In this document: positions 1 to 8,233 of the stretch, one piece after another
How the letters are laid out: each line of letters begins with the position of its first letter
Position numbering within the stretch: the first letter of the stretch is position 1
Assembly: GCF_003710815.1 (NCBI RefSeq)
Contig: NZ_RHHP01000013.1
Span: 1 to 64,000 of the forward strand
Length of the DNA: 64,000 bases
Origin: Brevibacillus centrosporus
Lineage (GTDB): Bacteria; Bacillota; Bacilli; Brevibacillales; Brevibacillaceae
Direction of reading: 5' to 3'
Translations under genes and position numbers: made by a program
Notes under the pieces: model-generated
Databases searched by the model: none
What the model saw: the letters and a program-made list of their open reading frames with translations, nothing else
What the model was told of the DNA's origin: nothing

Positions 1-230
1 CCACCACCGCCACCACCGCCACCAAACCATCCTGCACTGCTCGCTCCCGAAGTCGCATCCGTCTCCGTGCCGCCGATAAATCCAAGCGGCGCATCTTTCT
101 CCACGCGCAGAAAGTCGGTCAATATCATAGCGGCGATCCCAATCCCCAGTACGACGATCAGATAGTGAAGGGGCTTCAGCTTTTTGCTCCCACTGTTTCC
201 TTCCCATAGCTTCTTCAGCTTTTCCAGCAT
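1..230 (-). CDS. spoIIIAG: Stage III sporulation protein AG (partial, N-terminal part)
   Basis: N-terminal 76 codons of SpoIIIAG; the rest lies beyond the left edge. The family forms a large ring in the SpoIIIA-SpoIIQ channel that joins mother cell and forespore. Visible are a short basic cytoplasmic start (MLEKLKKLWEG), one membrane segment (about residues 21-38) and then a soluble part that enters a pure glycine run at the window edge. It is the most distal SpoIIIA gene seen, 31 bases after spoIIIAF. The ATG at 230 follows a GCGAGGTGAG ribosome site. The poly-Gly linker is unusually clean and is discussed as a finding. Confidence 0.9.
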   Translation of the reverse strand, partial: MLEKLKKLWEGNSGSKKLKPLHYLIVVLGIGIAAMILTDFLRVEKDAPLGFIGGTETDATSGASSAGWFGGGGGGG

Positions 231-261
231 CTTACTCACCTCGCTTTTTAAGCCACATCCG

Positions 262-924
262 TTACTGTTTTTCTCCTTGGTGAGACTCGTCCGTAACGAC
301 CACTTGATCGCTCGTCAGGCCCCATTGTTTTGCTATATCTTCAGCGATCTTCGCATACGTAGGATCTTGCTTTTGCGAAGCCGCTTCGATGTCTTTTCGC
401 GTATCCGTCACGGTTTGCCCGTTCAGCTGAATCGAAACTGGTTGAACCGGCTTGATTGGCGTGATCGAAGACTTTCCTTTCTGCTCGCTATCCCCCACGC
501 TCAGCTCGATTTTTTCCAAAGCGGGCTGCTGGGGATTTTGATAGTTCACCTGGATTTCCACATGCTGGACCTCCATGCCGTACTCGTCTTTGACCTTTGC
601 TATCACGGCCGCCTCCACTTGCGATTGGACGTATGCTGTCACCTGTGCGTCCTGCTGACCCAGCAGCTTGTCAGTGACGCGCTTCCATTCCACTGCAGCG
701 GGCTTGTTCAACTCCTGCTGGTATCGGTCAAGCCGCAGCGCCAGGTCATCCTGCGACAGGCTAAACAAGGAGAAAACGGGTGAGATGATCGTCAGCAGCA
801 GAATAAGCCCCATCACCATCTTGACGTATCGCTGCAAAGTCGTATTGGGCAAGATCAGATCGAGAAAGGCTGCCAAGAGCACGAGCAAGATGATTTTTTT
901 TAGCCAGAGCGTTAACCAGTCCAT
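262..924 (-). CDS. spoIIIAF: Stage III sporulation protein AF
   Basis: 220 residues. Two N-terminal membrane segments (about residues 8-28 and 35-56) are followed by a soluble domain, the SpoIIIAF layout. The family is part of the SpoIIIA channel that keeps the engulfed forespore metabolically active for sigma-G function. It lies between spoIIIAE (8-base gap upstream) and spoIIIAG in the canonical order, so the call rests on order plus topology. The C-terminal tail is hydrophilic and weakly conserved in the family. The start begins MDWLTLWLKK. Confidence 0.93.
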   Translation of the reverse strand: MDWLTLWLKKIILLVLLAAFLDLILPNTTLQRYVKMVMGLILLLTIISPVFSLFSLSQDDLALRLDRYQQELNKPAAVEWKRVTDKLLGQQDAQVTAYVQSQVEAAVIAKVKDEYGMEVQHVEIQVNYQNPQQPALEKIELSVGDSEQKGKSSITPIKPVQPVSIQLNGQTVTDTRKDIEAASQKQDPTYAKIAEDIAKQWGLTSDQVVVTDESHQGEKQ

Positions 925-932
925 TTGATCAC

Positions 933-2138
933 CTACCGAACCATCATGGAGATGTTGCCCGCTGCAATAATGATGGTAATCGCCAGAAAAAACATCAGTC
1001 CCACCGTTGCCAACGCGGCGAAAACGAACAACAGACTTTTGCCGATCGTTCCCAGTGCGCTAATGATCGGGCTATTTCCTAAAGGCTGCAATACCGCGGA
1101 TGACAGATTGTAGATCAGTGCCAGCACCAAAATCTTCAGGGCTGGGAACGCACACAGCATGATCAGGATCACCACACCTGCCAATCCGACTGCGTTCTTG
1201 ACCAGCAGCGAAGCATTGAGCACGGTATCTGCTGCATCGGAGAACACCCTGCCGACGATGGGAATGAAATTTCCGGTGATGTATTTGGCTGTTCGCAAGG
1301 TAACGCCGTCGGTTACAGCTGAGGTCGCTCCCTGGATCGAGATCACCGCCAAAAAGATAGTGAGAAACGACCCGAGTACCCCCATCGCGATGTTGCGCAG
1401 CAGCGTTGCAAGCTGTGTCACTTTATACCGCTCGGAAAAGAGACTGACGATCGACAGCATCGCAGAAAGGAAGAGCAAGGGAAACACGACGTAGGAAATC
1501 ATCATGCCGCTGATGTTGATCATGAAGATAATGAGCGGATGAAACATCGTCGCCGTTGCCAGGTTCCCCACGGACGCCAAGAGCGCGATTACCAGTGGAA
1601 TCATCGCGAGCATGAAGTCGGACATGTCGGTAATTGCATCCTTGGCGTAAGAAATGGCGACGTGAAAGCTGTTGATGGCAAGTACCATCAAAACGAGGTA
1701 CGCAATCGAGTAAGCTACTGTGGAAACAGCGTTTCGCTCAAAAGCATTTTGCATGGTCTCCAGGATCATCGCGAACACGGTAATGATAATAATGGAGCTG
1801 AGCAGCTTGCCGTTCATCAAAATTTCGTGAAAGACAAATTTGCCCATTCCTTTAAGAACTCCTGAGATACTCAGCTCGCCCTGCTGCATGAGCAGTTGAA
1901 TAAAGCCCGGTGATTGAAGGTCAGGCAGGTAGCCTTTGTACTCGCGCTGCAGCTGCTGCCAATACTGCTCTACCCGCTCCAGCTGCAAATGGTCGACCTG
2001 CTCTTGAACCATTTGATTAATCGGTCCGGAGGTGGTTGTCCCCTCGGCAGACGCACCTTCAAACGGTACAAACAGGAATAGCAGGAAGAGTACGATTATT
2101 TTGCCTGTACGCACCACGGACTTCATCCCTCCCCTCAT
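933..2138 (-). CDS. spoIIIAE: Stage III sporulation protein AE
   Basis: 401 residues with a cleavable-looking signal peptide (about residues 1-31, ending EGASA), a short extracytoplasmic part, and 6-8 membrane segments to the C terminus. This is the polytopic membrane core of the SpoIIIA complex. The first ATG at 2138 overlaps the spoIIIAD stop as ATGA, which suggests translational coupling. A second in-frame ATG four codons later sits directly behind GGGGAGGG, too close for normal spacing, so I keep the overlapping start. Confidence 0.93.
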   Translation of the reverse strand: MRGGMKSVVRTGKIIVLFLLFLFVPFEGASAEGTTTSGPINQMVQEQVDHLQLERVEQYWQQLQREYKGYLPDLQSPGFIQLLMQQGELSISGVLKGMGKFVFHEILMNGKLLSSIIIITVFAMILETMQNAFERNAVSTVAYSIAYLVLMVLAINSFHVAISYAKDAITDMSDFMLAMIPLVIALLASVGNLATATMFHPLIIFMINISGMMISYVVFPLLFLSAMLSIVSLFSERYKVTQLATLLRNIAMGVLGSFLTIFLAVISIQGATSAVTDGVTLRTAKYITGNFIPIVGRVFSDAADTVLNASLLVKNAVGLAGVVILIMLCAFPALKILVLALIYNLSSAVLQPLGNSPIISALGTIGKSLLFVFAALATVGLMFFLAITIIIAAGNISMMVR

Positions 2139-2524
2139 GCAGGCAGCAAGTCGATGACTGTTTCGATAATGATCTGGATAATCGGTACCGCCATGACCAG
2201 GATAAGAACCTTGCCAGCCAGCTCGATCTTGGAAGCGATTGCCCCTTGTCCCGCATCTCTCGTCATCTGTGCACCGAATTCAGCAATGTACGCAATTCCA
2301 ATAATTTTGAGGATCGTTTCCAGAAATACGAGGTTCAGATCAGCCTGGACGGCCAACCGTTCGAGGATCCGGATTACTTCGGCGATTTTTCCTACGAGAA
2401 AGAAAAAGATGATGACGCCACTCGCGATCGCCAGCAAAAAGGCGAACATCGGCTTCTGTTCCTTGATGACCAGCGCGAGAATGGTAGCCACCAGCCCAAG
2501 TCCGACGATTTGTACGATTTCCAT
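2135..2524 (-). CDS. spoIIIAD: Stage III sporulation protein AD
   Basis: 129 residues, small integral membrane protein with about four membrane segments; length and position match SpoIIIAD. Residues such as QADLNLVF and GAQMTRDAGQG sit in the conserved middle loop of the family. It lies between spoIIIAC (14 bases upstream) and spoIIIAE (4-base ATGA overlap downstream), in line with one sigma-E dependent transcript. The ribosome site is GAGGCAAGG just before the ATG. Confidence 0.94.
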   Translation of the reverse strand: MEIVQIVGLGLVATILALVIKEQKPMFAFLLAIASGVIIFFFLVGKIAEVIRILERLAVQADLNLVFLETILKIIGIAYIAEFGAQMTRDAGQGAIASKIELAGKVLILVMAVPIIQIIIETVIDLLPA

Positions 2525-2538
2525 CTGCCCTTGCCTCC

Positions 2539-2742
2539 TCAGTTAAAAAGGAAGACACGTTTCACCTCGGTAAACAGATCGCCAATGTAGTGGGATACCA
2601 TGTACAGGACGATGACAAACCCGACCAGCGTAGCCCAATGCGCGATTTCTTCCTTCCCTGCCTGCTTGAGTATGGCATGCAGGATCGCTGTGATAAATCC
2701 TACTGCACCGATCTGGAAAACAGGTGTCAAATCAAAACCCAC
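2539..2742 (-). CDS. spoIIIAC: Stage III sporulation protein AC
   Basis: 67 residues, two membrane segments, close in length to the B. subtilis protein (68). I chose the GTG at 2742 because GCGAGGTG lies 6 bases upstream and the product then begins MGFDLTPVFQIG, like family members. An in-frame GTG at 2751 would add three residues but overlaps the ribosome site. The C terminus VKRVFLFN also fits the family. It is part of the SpoIIIA membrane complex. Confidence 0.93.
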   Translation of the reverse strand: MGFDLTPVFQIGAVGFITAILHAILKQAGKEEIAHWATLVGFVIVLYMVSHYIGDLFTEVKRVFLFN

Positions 2743-2758
2743 TGTGAACACCTCGCCT

Positions 2759-3277
2759 TTAGAACATCAGGATGACGACCAGCAGTCCACCCAAAAACCC
2801 GAGACTCTTGTACATCTTTTCGTATTTCGCTTGCTCGACCCGCGCTTCTTCCTCCAAGCCCCGTAAATGGGTGACAGCGAGACGCAGATGTTTTTGCTGG
2901 TCTTCCCGGTCGGAGGAACCGAGTACTTGCGAAAGGCTTGCCAGCACATCGCCTTCTTGCTTACGCAGCGCTGTCTGCGACCAATGACGGCTCATCGCTT
3001 GCCGTAGAGAATCTTCAGCGGAGTGTGCCTTTTCTGTCACTAAGAGCTCTGCAGCGAAGACAAACATTTTGCCGACTTCCTCGTTTACGCGATTGCCCAC
3101 CTTTACAAACGCGCGGTGGAGAGGGGTCAAGCCGTAGACGATTTCCGTCTCCAGCATTTGCAGGGCGACGAGCAGGGCGCGAAGTTGGATCGGGCGGTAC
3201 GCGTAATAACGTCCAATTTGCCAGCCGACCATGGAAGCGGAAAACAGGATCAGCACTGCTCCAATCAGCTTGACCAT
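2759..3277 (-). CDS. spoIIIAB: Stage III sporulation protein AB
   Basis: 172 residues. N-terminal and extreme C-terminal membrane segments flank a helical soluble domain, the SpoIIIAB arrangement, distantly related to type II secretion GspF-like proteins. The ATG follows AAGGAGAGGGTGGC and overlaps the end of spoIIIAA by 13 bases, so the two are probably coupled. Conserved features include the early IGRYYAYRPIQLR stretch and LQMLETEI, where B. subtilis has a similar motif. It is predicted to anchor or partner the SpoIIIAA ATPase. Confidence 0.93.
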   Translation of the reverse strand: MVKLIGAVLILFSASMVGWQIGRYYAYRPIQLRALLVALQMLETEIVYGLTPLHRAFVKVGNRVNEEVGKMFVFAAELLVTEKAHSAEDSLRQAMSRHWSQTALRKQEGDVLASLSQVLGSSDREDQQKHLRLAVTHLRGLEEEARVEQAKYEKMYKSLGFLGGLLVVILMF

Positions 3278-4227
3278 GCCACCCTCTCCTTTTCCACTAG
3301 TTTTAATTGCTGGTCGTAAATAGCTTGGATCGTTCCGACTCCTTGCGCGCGACTCAGCACGATGTAGCGAGAGAAGGCGCCATACTGAATCAGCTTGCCA
3401 AGCATCGGTCTTTGTGACACCTCAGAAACATCAGCCCCATGTGCCGAGCAAATGACGGCGACACCCGCGTGAATCGCTTCCCAGACAGCCTCTCCGTCTT
3501 CCGGTCTGCCTACTTCGTCTACGATCAGAACATCCGGGGACATCGAGCGAATGAGCATCATCATGCCGGCAGCTTTGGGACAAGCATCAAGCACATCGGT
3601 ACGTGGGCCTACATCTCGCTGGGGCACTCCTTGGAGGCAGCCTGCCAGCTCCGAACGCTCGTCCACGATCCCTACCTTGCGACTCGACGCCCATTCACTC
3701 CCGTAGCTGATGGAACGGGCCATGTCACGCAGCAGCGTCGTTTTCCCGCATTGCGGCGGGGAGATGAGTAACGTATTTTGCAGTTTCCCCCCGTCGAACA
3801 AGTACGGCATGACCTTCGTCGCTGCTCCTTTTTTCTCGCGGGCGATCCGGATGTTGAAGCTCGTTACATCCCGAATCCCCTTTACTTCACCTCTGTCCAG
3901 CACCACCTTGCCCGCAATACCGATCCGGTGACCACCAACGACAGTGATGTACCCGCGCTTCAGCTCTTCCTCCAGCGCGTACAGGGAATGCTGGCTTACC
4001 TGATTTAGCAGTTTCACTGCGTTTTCCTCGGTAAACAGCCACCCTTGCTTGGCAATCGCTGTAAGCTGGCCGCTAGGTGTCACATAGCTGGATTGTTGGC
4101 CGTAACGGATTTCTAGTGGCTGATTTTGCCGAAGCCGTATTTCCTCCAGATGCTCTCTGACCGCGGAGGGGAGGGCGGTCAAAATGCTTCGTACGGAAGC
4201 GGGCAAGATCGCCAGTATCTCTCTCAC
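3265..4227 (-). CDS. spoIIIAA: Stage III sporulation protein AA, ATPase
   Basis: 320 residues, secretion-type AAA ATPase at the head of the spoIIIA operon. The P-loop reads SPPQCGKTTLLRD and Walker B reads VLIVDEVGRPEDGEA. The family is thought to power the mother cell to forespore channel. Start is GTG at 4227 behind an excellent AAAGGAGGG site. A sigma-E-like promoter lies about 65-95 bases upstream. The length is slightly above the B. subtilis protein (307). Confidence 0.95.
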   Translation of the reverse strand: MREILAILPASVRSILTALPSAVREHLEEIRLRQNQPLEIRYGQQSSYVTPSGQLTAIAKQGWLFTEENAVKLLNQVSQHSLYALEEELKRGYITVVGGHRIGIAGKVVLDRGEVKGIRDVTSFNIRIAREKKGAATKVMPYLFDGGKLQNTLLISPPQCGKTTLLRDMARSISYGSEWASSRKVGIVDERSELAGCLQGVPQRDVGPRTDVLDACPKAAGMMMLIRSMSPDVLIVDEVGRPEDGEAVWEAIHAGVAVICSAHGADVSEVSQRPMLGKLIQYGAFSRYIVLSRAQGVGTIQAIYDQQLKLVEKERVAWSS

Positions 4228-4290
4228 AGCAGTAACCCTCCTTTTGTGGCCAGATATTCATCCAGCCTTTGTCCACATTGACTTACCTCC

Positions 4291-4320
4291 ATCCTATGCA
4301 TGGCTGGACGAGATTTATGC
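4291..4320 (-). promoter_or_regulatory. Candidate sigma-E promoter of the spoIIIA operon
   Basis: On the minus strand GCATAAAT (4313-4320) is followed after 14 bases by CATAGGAT (4291-4298). This resembles sigma-E consensus elements (about KCATATTT and CATACAAT). Placement 64 bases before the spoIIIAA start fits the known sigma-E control of this operon. Assigned by eye only. Confidence 0.45.
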
Positions 4321-4500
4321 TAACAAAACTCTACGAGTCCTCCTCAACTTGCATCCTGTACTCTCGCAGAATTCTACTTTTCCTCCACTCAAAAACTCGA
4401 CGGAGGAAGCCTTCTGTGATCCCATTTGCCCCCGTGCAGGTTCAACTTGCGTCACGCTGCCCTGCTGCTGGATCAGAATCTTTTCCCATCTTATCTGCAC

Positions 4501-4536
4501 AAAAAAATCGCCCTGCACGATACGCACAGGACGGGC
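4501..4536 (-). terminator. Rho-independent terminator after the CD1247-like gene
   Basis: Minus strand: CCTGTGC, a 5-base loop, then GTGCAGG (one G-U pair), followed by GCGA and seven T. It separates the upstream acidic-protein gene from the spoIIIA promoter. The rest of 4228-4562 holds only the spoIIIA promoter region. Confidence 0.7.
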
Positions 4537-4562
4537 TGCACAAGCCTCGTTTTCAGAAGCTT

Positions 4563-5057
4563 TTAGGTGGGATTGATAGCTTCGATATCCGATCCCGTAT
4601 GATACGGCTCGATGACGAAATGATAGTAACCGTCTTCATCTATACCCTCATGCAAGAAAATCATCTCCTGACAAGACGGGCAAGCAAATTCATACGTGGT
4701 TTCCAAATGATCTTCGTCGTCCACGGATTCGTACACGCGGGCATCCTCATCATCATCCAGATCGTAGTAGGTAACGTATTCGTCATCCTCGTCCTCGCAA
4801 TCGGTGACAGTCTCATAGAGCTCCTCCTCGTTGTCAAACAGGATCAGCTCTACATCCTCCAAATCTTCATCGATCGCTTCCATGTAATCCTCTGTTTCCT
4901 CGATCCTCATATGCAGCTCGCGAAATTCATTTTGCATCTCATCCAGAATACCCACGATTTCTACCAGCAGCTTGCCTTCTGCACTCTTTTCACTCACATC
5001 CAGTCCATCTGCCAGACCGCGCAAGTATGAAATTCGCCCTGTCAACGTTTCGAGCAT
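4563..5057 (-). CDS. CD1247-N-terminal-domain-like acidic protein
   Basis: 164 residues. The N-terminal helical part (LETLTGRISYLRGLADGLD) matches my recollection of the CD1247 N-terminal domain found in many spore formers. The middle is a coiled-coil-like helix followed by a very acidic stretch rich in D/E (about residues 80-130). The C terminus carries one CPSC pair and VIEPYH, perhaps half of a zinc site. I chose the ATG at 5057 because GGAGGGG is 7-8 bases upstream. It lies between yqhV and spoIIIA on the same strand, which hints at a sporulation role, but the function is unknown. Confidence 0.75.
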   Translation of the reverse strand: MLETLTGRISYLRGLADGLDVSEKSAEGKLLVEIVGILDEMQNEFRELHMRIEETEDYMEAIDEDLEDVELILFDNEEELYETVTDCEDEDDEYVTYYDLDDDEDARVYESVDDEDHLETTYEFACPSCQEMIFLHEGIDEDGYYHFVIEPYHTGSDIEAINPT

Positions 5058-5138
5058 GATCATTCCCCTCCTCTTGTCCATTCCTTCCTCTATCATTCCC
5101 AGAGGAGTAGATGGTTACCAGTGGAAGGAATTGGGGAT

Positions 5139-5402
5139 TTATTTGCGCACCCCTATCAAAATGCACGAAATGCCGACCAAGATCCAAGCCAGCTTGGAAA
5201 AGCTGATACGATCCGACATCCCCAGAAGACCGATAGTGGTCGTCGTAATCAAGATAATGGGTCCCACAATCGCCAGCCCGGAATTAATTAAAAGAGCTTT
5301 TTCCACTTCGTTTACTTTCAGGATCAACAGAGCAGCCAGGATTTCCAAGCTCCCAGACAGTATGCGCAGCGCTGCCATGCCGATAATCGCTTTTTCCCAC
5401 AT
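5139..5402 (-). CDS. yqhV: YqhV family membrane protein (DUF2619)
   Basis: 87 residues, three membrane segments. The start at 5402 (MWEKAIIGMAALRILSG) is set by AGGGAGG 8-9 bases upstream; a longer frame to 5492 has no ribosome site. In B. subtilis yqhV sits directly between efp and spoIIIAA, and here it keeps its place beside the spoIIIA side. Function unknown; the sporulation neighbourhood is the only hint. Confidence 0.85.
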   Translation of the reverse strand: MWEKAIIGMAALRILSGSLEILAALLILKVNEVEKALLINSGLAIVGPIILITTTTIGLLGMSDRISFSKLAWILVGISCILIGVRK

Positions 5403-5552
5403 TTCGCTCGTCCTCCCTTTCTTCCACTCTATGCTTGTACCTAGTTCGCTCAGCACTCCTCTGGGCAATCGCCTAGAGACGCAAGCCTTCACTCCTGCTC
5501 AGCAAGAGGCATACACTGAACCATACGCCTAGAAGAAATGAGGAAACAGCCT

Positions 5553-6374
5553 ATGCTAGACTGCGACCACCCTTTTTTGCCCGTTCATTGGGCAAATCCC
5601 TCCGGTTCCAGGCGAGAAAAGCCACGGGCAGAGGGATTGACGATGGTCATTGACAAGGGCGTCGGACTTACCGCCTATCGAGATCTGCTGGAAATGGCCT
5701 CTCCTTATATGGATATATACAAGTTAGGCTTTGGCACAGCGGCTCTGTATCCTGATGAGCTGCTGAGGCAAAAAGTGCATCTAGCAGTCCAGTACGGGCT
5801 GCACATTATGCCAGGCGGCACTTTCTTTGAGATCGCCCTGAGACAATCCCCCGTCTCCGCTTACATGAAGGCGATCAAATCGGCTGGCTTTAACGCTGTG
5901 GAGATTTCAGACGGTACCTTTCCGCTGAGCGCAGAAAAGCGTAGAGCTGCTATCACGGCAGGATGTGAAGCTGGACTGTTCGTTTATTCCGAGGTAGGGA
6001 AAAAGGCTTCGGATTATCGAGCGGAGCGTGAAGAGCTTTTAAAGACGCTGCAGGCAGACCTAGAAGCTGGGGCCAGTCATGTGATCGTGGAAGCGAGAGA
6101 AAGCGGCACGGTAGGCATCTTTGACAAAAACGGCAGTGCAGATGACACCTTTATACGAGATGTCGTCAGAGCTGCAGGTGAACGGGCGAGCCGTCTCATC
6201 TGGGAGGCTCCCCAAAAAGAACAGCAGGTGCTGTTGATCTGTACACTCGGCACAAAGGTAAATTTAGGGAATATCCACTATCAGGATGTCTTGTCAGTGG
6301 AGACACTTCGTCGAGGCTTACGGGGAGACACTGCTGCCATCATGGAGGCAGGGAGGCCTGCCGCGTGCGAATAG
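5553..6374 (+). CDS. comA: Phosphosulfolactate synthase (ComA)
   Basis: 273 residues of a TIM-barrel enzyme that adds sulfite to phosphoenolpyruvate to give (R)-phosphosulfolactate. Family traits: DIYKLGFGTAALYP, VQYGLHIMPGGTFFE, NAVEISDGT, and VIVEARESGTVGIFD near residue 180. I prefer the ATG at 5553 (TGAGGAAA 6-7 bases upstream) over 5538. The stop overlaps comB by 10 bases. In B. subtilis the equivalents (yitD/yitC) serve 3-sulfolactate accumulation in spores. They are not next to spoIIIA there, so the position here is a rearrangement or insertion. Confidence 0.9.
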   Translation: MLDCDHPFLPVHWANPSGSRREKPRAEGLTMVIDKGVGLTAYRDLLEMASPYMDIYKLGFGTAALYPDELLRQKVHLAVQYGLHIMPGGTFFEIALRQSPVSAYMKAIKSAGFNAVEISDGTFPLSAEKRRAAITAGCEAGLFVYSEVGKKASDYRAEREELLKTLQADLEAGASHVIVEARESGTVGIFDKNGSADDTFIRDVVRAAGERASRLIWEAPQKEQQVLLICTLGTKVNLGNIHYQDVLSVETLRRGLRGDTAAIMEAGRPAACE

Positions 6375-7081
6375 AAGTTGTTCCATCCGTAGAGGAAATA
6401 CGGTTCGACCAGATTAGCAACCATGTGGTCATCGTGATCGACGTTCTGCGCGCCTCCAGTACCATTGTAACGGCTCTTGGCAACGGCTGTGTTTCCGTCA
6501 TTCCCGTAGAGACAATCGGTCAGGCCAACGCTTTGCGCACAGCGGGCTGCCTGCTGGCTGGCGAGCGTCACTGCCGCAAAATCCCGGATTTTGATTGCAA
6601 CAACTCGCCCACTGAAATCGCTGCTCGAACATTAACTGACAAACAGCTGATCCTGACCACTACAAACGGAACACGTGCCATCCAAAAGGCAGAACGAGCC
6701 GCTGCCCTTCTGATTGGCTGCTTCCTCAATGCTACTGCCTGTATGTCTCACGCTCTGAGCTTTCATCTGGACGTCACACTGTACTGTGCAGGTACGCGCT
6801 CCGAGTTCGCCCTCGAGGATGGATTGGCAGCGGGACTCATGATCGCGCAGGCACAAAAAATGGCACCTCATTTTCAAGTCTGCGATCTCGGAGAGGCTCT
6901 CAAGGCAAGCTACTTGTATTTTGCGGACAGAATCAGTGAGCTTTTGCCGCAAACCACTACGGGAAAACGCCTGATGCAGCATCATTTTGCGGACGATGTA
7001 TCCTACTGTGCAAAAGTGGATCAGTACCGACTCGTTCCCTACATCAAGGAGAAACGCATACTCCCACACCTTGTCTCATAA
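6365..7081 (+). CDS. comB: 2-phosphosulfolactate phosphatase (ComB)
   Basis: 238 residues, GTG start (6365) inside the last codons of comA, so translation is coupled. ComB removes phosphate from phosphosulfolactate. Recognisable blocks are VVIVIDVLRASSTIVTAL near the N terminus, CLLAGERHCRKIPDFDCNNSP, LILTTTNGTRA and YCAGTRSEFALEDGLAAG. With comA it completes the two steps to 3-sulfolactate; a dehydrogenase for further conversion is not seen. No terminator separates comB from the DUF441 gene 30 bases on. Confidence 0.92.
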   Translation: MRIEVVPSVEEIRFDQISNHVVIVIDVLRASSTIVTALGNGCVSVIPVETIGQANALRTAGCLLAGERHCRKIPDFDCNNSPTEIAARTLTDKQLILTTTNGTRAIQKAERAAALLIGCFLNATACMSHALSFHLDVTLYCAGTRSEFALEDGLAAGLMIAQAQKMAPHFQVCDLGEALKASYLYFADRISELLPQTTTGKRLMQHHFADDVSYCAKVDQYRLVPYIKEKRILPHLVS

Positions 7082-7111
7082 AGTGAAAGGAGAACAGGAA
7101 CAGGGGTTTTG

Positions 7112-7579
7112 ATGCCAATGATGTCTGGAGAAGTGATGCTCGTCATCCTAATCGTGATAGGGTTAATAGGCCGTTCACCGATCATCGCTACTGCCGCGAG
7201 CATCCTTTTGGTTCTGAAGCTCACGGCGCTGGAACGTTTTTTTCCTTCCGTAGAAAGACGCGGGCTGGAGCTGGGGTTGCTTTTCCTGACGATCTCCGTC
7301 CTCGTTCCCTTTGCCAGTGAAAAAATATCGTGGAAAGATGTGCTCCCCTTATTCACTACCGTCGTCGGCTTGACTGCACTGGCGGGCGGAGCACTTGCCA
7401 CCTGGATGAACGGCAAAGGACTCGATCTGCTTCGGACCGAGCCCCATATGATCGTCGGCTTGGTCATTGGCTCGATTATTGGTATCGTCTTTCTGCGGGG
7501 CATTCCGGTCGGCCCTCTCATGGCTGCGGGCATAACGGCTTTCGTGCTGAAGCTGTGGGAATGGCTCGGGGGACGATAA
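7112..7579 (+). CDS. UPF0756 / DUF441 membrane protein (YtwI-like)
   Basis: 155 residues, four to five hydrophobic segments, typical of the DUF441 family (B. subtilis YtwI/YeaL type). TTG at 7109 and ATG at 7112 are both possible; I take the ATG. AAAGGAG is about 18 bases away but AGGGG is closer. It follows comB in the same direction and ends just before a strong bidirectional terminator, so it is probably the last gene of a comA-comB transcript. Transport of the sulfolactate product is a speculation only. Confidence 0.8.
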   Translation: MPMMSGEVMLVILIVIGLIGRSPIIATAASILLVLKLTALERFFPSVERRGLELGLLFLTISVLVPFASEKISWKDVLPLFTTVVGLTALAGGALATWMNGKGLDLLRTEPHMIVGLVIGSIIGIVFLRGIPVGPLMAAGITAFVLKLWEWLGGR

Positions 7580-7584
7580 TACAA

Positions 7585-7617
7585 AAAGGCAGTACCCTTC
7601 GAGTGGGTACTGCCTTT
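7585..7617. terminator. Bidirectional terminator between the comAB unit and efp
   Basis: Perfect 13-base arms (AAAGGCAGTACCC / GGGTACTGCCTTT) around a 7-base loop, with A-rich and T-rich flanks. It serves the plus-strand DUF441 gene and the minus-strand efp gene. Confidence 0.9.
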
Positions 7618-7634
7618 CTTTCGTCTTTCCCTTT

Positions 7635-8192
7635 TTATGCGCGAGAAACGTATGCTTCGGTACGCGTATCGATGATCAGACGCTCGCCTTCTTCTACGAA
7701 GAGAGGTACGTTGACAACGAATCCTGTTTCCAGGGTAGCTTTTTTCGTTACGTTGGAAGCAGTGTCGCCTTTTACGCCTGGCTCACACTCGGTAACCACG
7801 AGTTCAACAGTGTTTGGCAGCTGAATTCCGATGGTTTCACCGTTGTACTGCATGATTTGCACGTTCATGTTTTCTTTGAGGAAACGAAGTTCGCGCTCGA
7901 TTTGGCTGCGAGTGAACGTCATTTGCTCATACGTTTCCGTATTCATGAAAGTGTAGTCATCGCCGCTTGCATACAGATATTGCATTGTGCTGGATTCAAT
8001 CCGCGCAGGGTTTACTTTTTCTCCGCCGCGGAAGGTCATTTCAGTCGTATTGCCGTTACGCAGATTGCGCAGTTTGGAACGAACGAATGCCGCACCTTTA
8101 CCCGGTTTTACGTGTTGGAATTCAAGAACCGTGTAAATGTTGCCGTCTACTTCGATCGTCAAACCTGTCCGAAAATCGTTCACAGAGATCAT
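7635..8192 (-). CDS. efp: Elongation factor P
   Basis: 185 residues, full length, three beta-barrel domains. It relieves ribosome stalling at polyproline. The loop [10 protein letters not shown] near residue 32 carries the lysine (K32) that is modified in Bacillus EF-P. It follows yqhT by 41 bases on the same strand, the usual Bacillus order yqhT-efp. The C-terminal part (YVSRA) ends just before the shared terminator. Confidence 0.97.
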   Translation of the reverse strand: MISVNDFRTGLTIEVDGNIYTVLEFQHVKPGKGAAFVRSKLRNLRNGNTTEMTFRGGEKVNPARIESSTMQYLYASGDDYTFMNTETYEQMTFTRSQIERELRFLKENMNVQIMQYNGETIGIQLPNTVELVVTECEPGVKGDTASNVTKKATLETGFVVNVPLFVEEGERLIIDTRTEAYVSRA

Positions 8193-8233
8193 GGTAGTCC
8201 TCCCAAATCAATCGATAACAGAATAAGTATAAA

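Noticed and set aside
1-30. CCACCACCG repeat looked like a microsatellite or CRISPR fragment
   Set aside because: It is in frame with SpoIIIAG and encodes the Gly linker; no spacer-repeat pattern follows.
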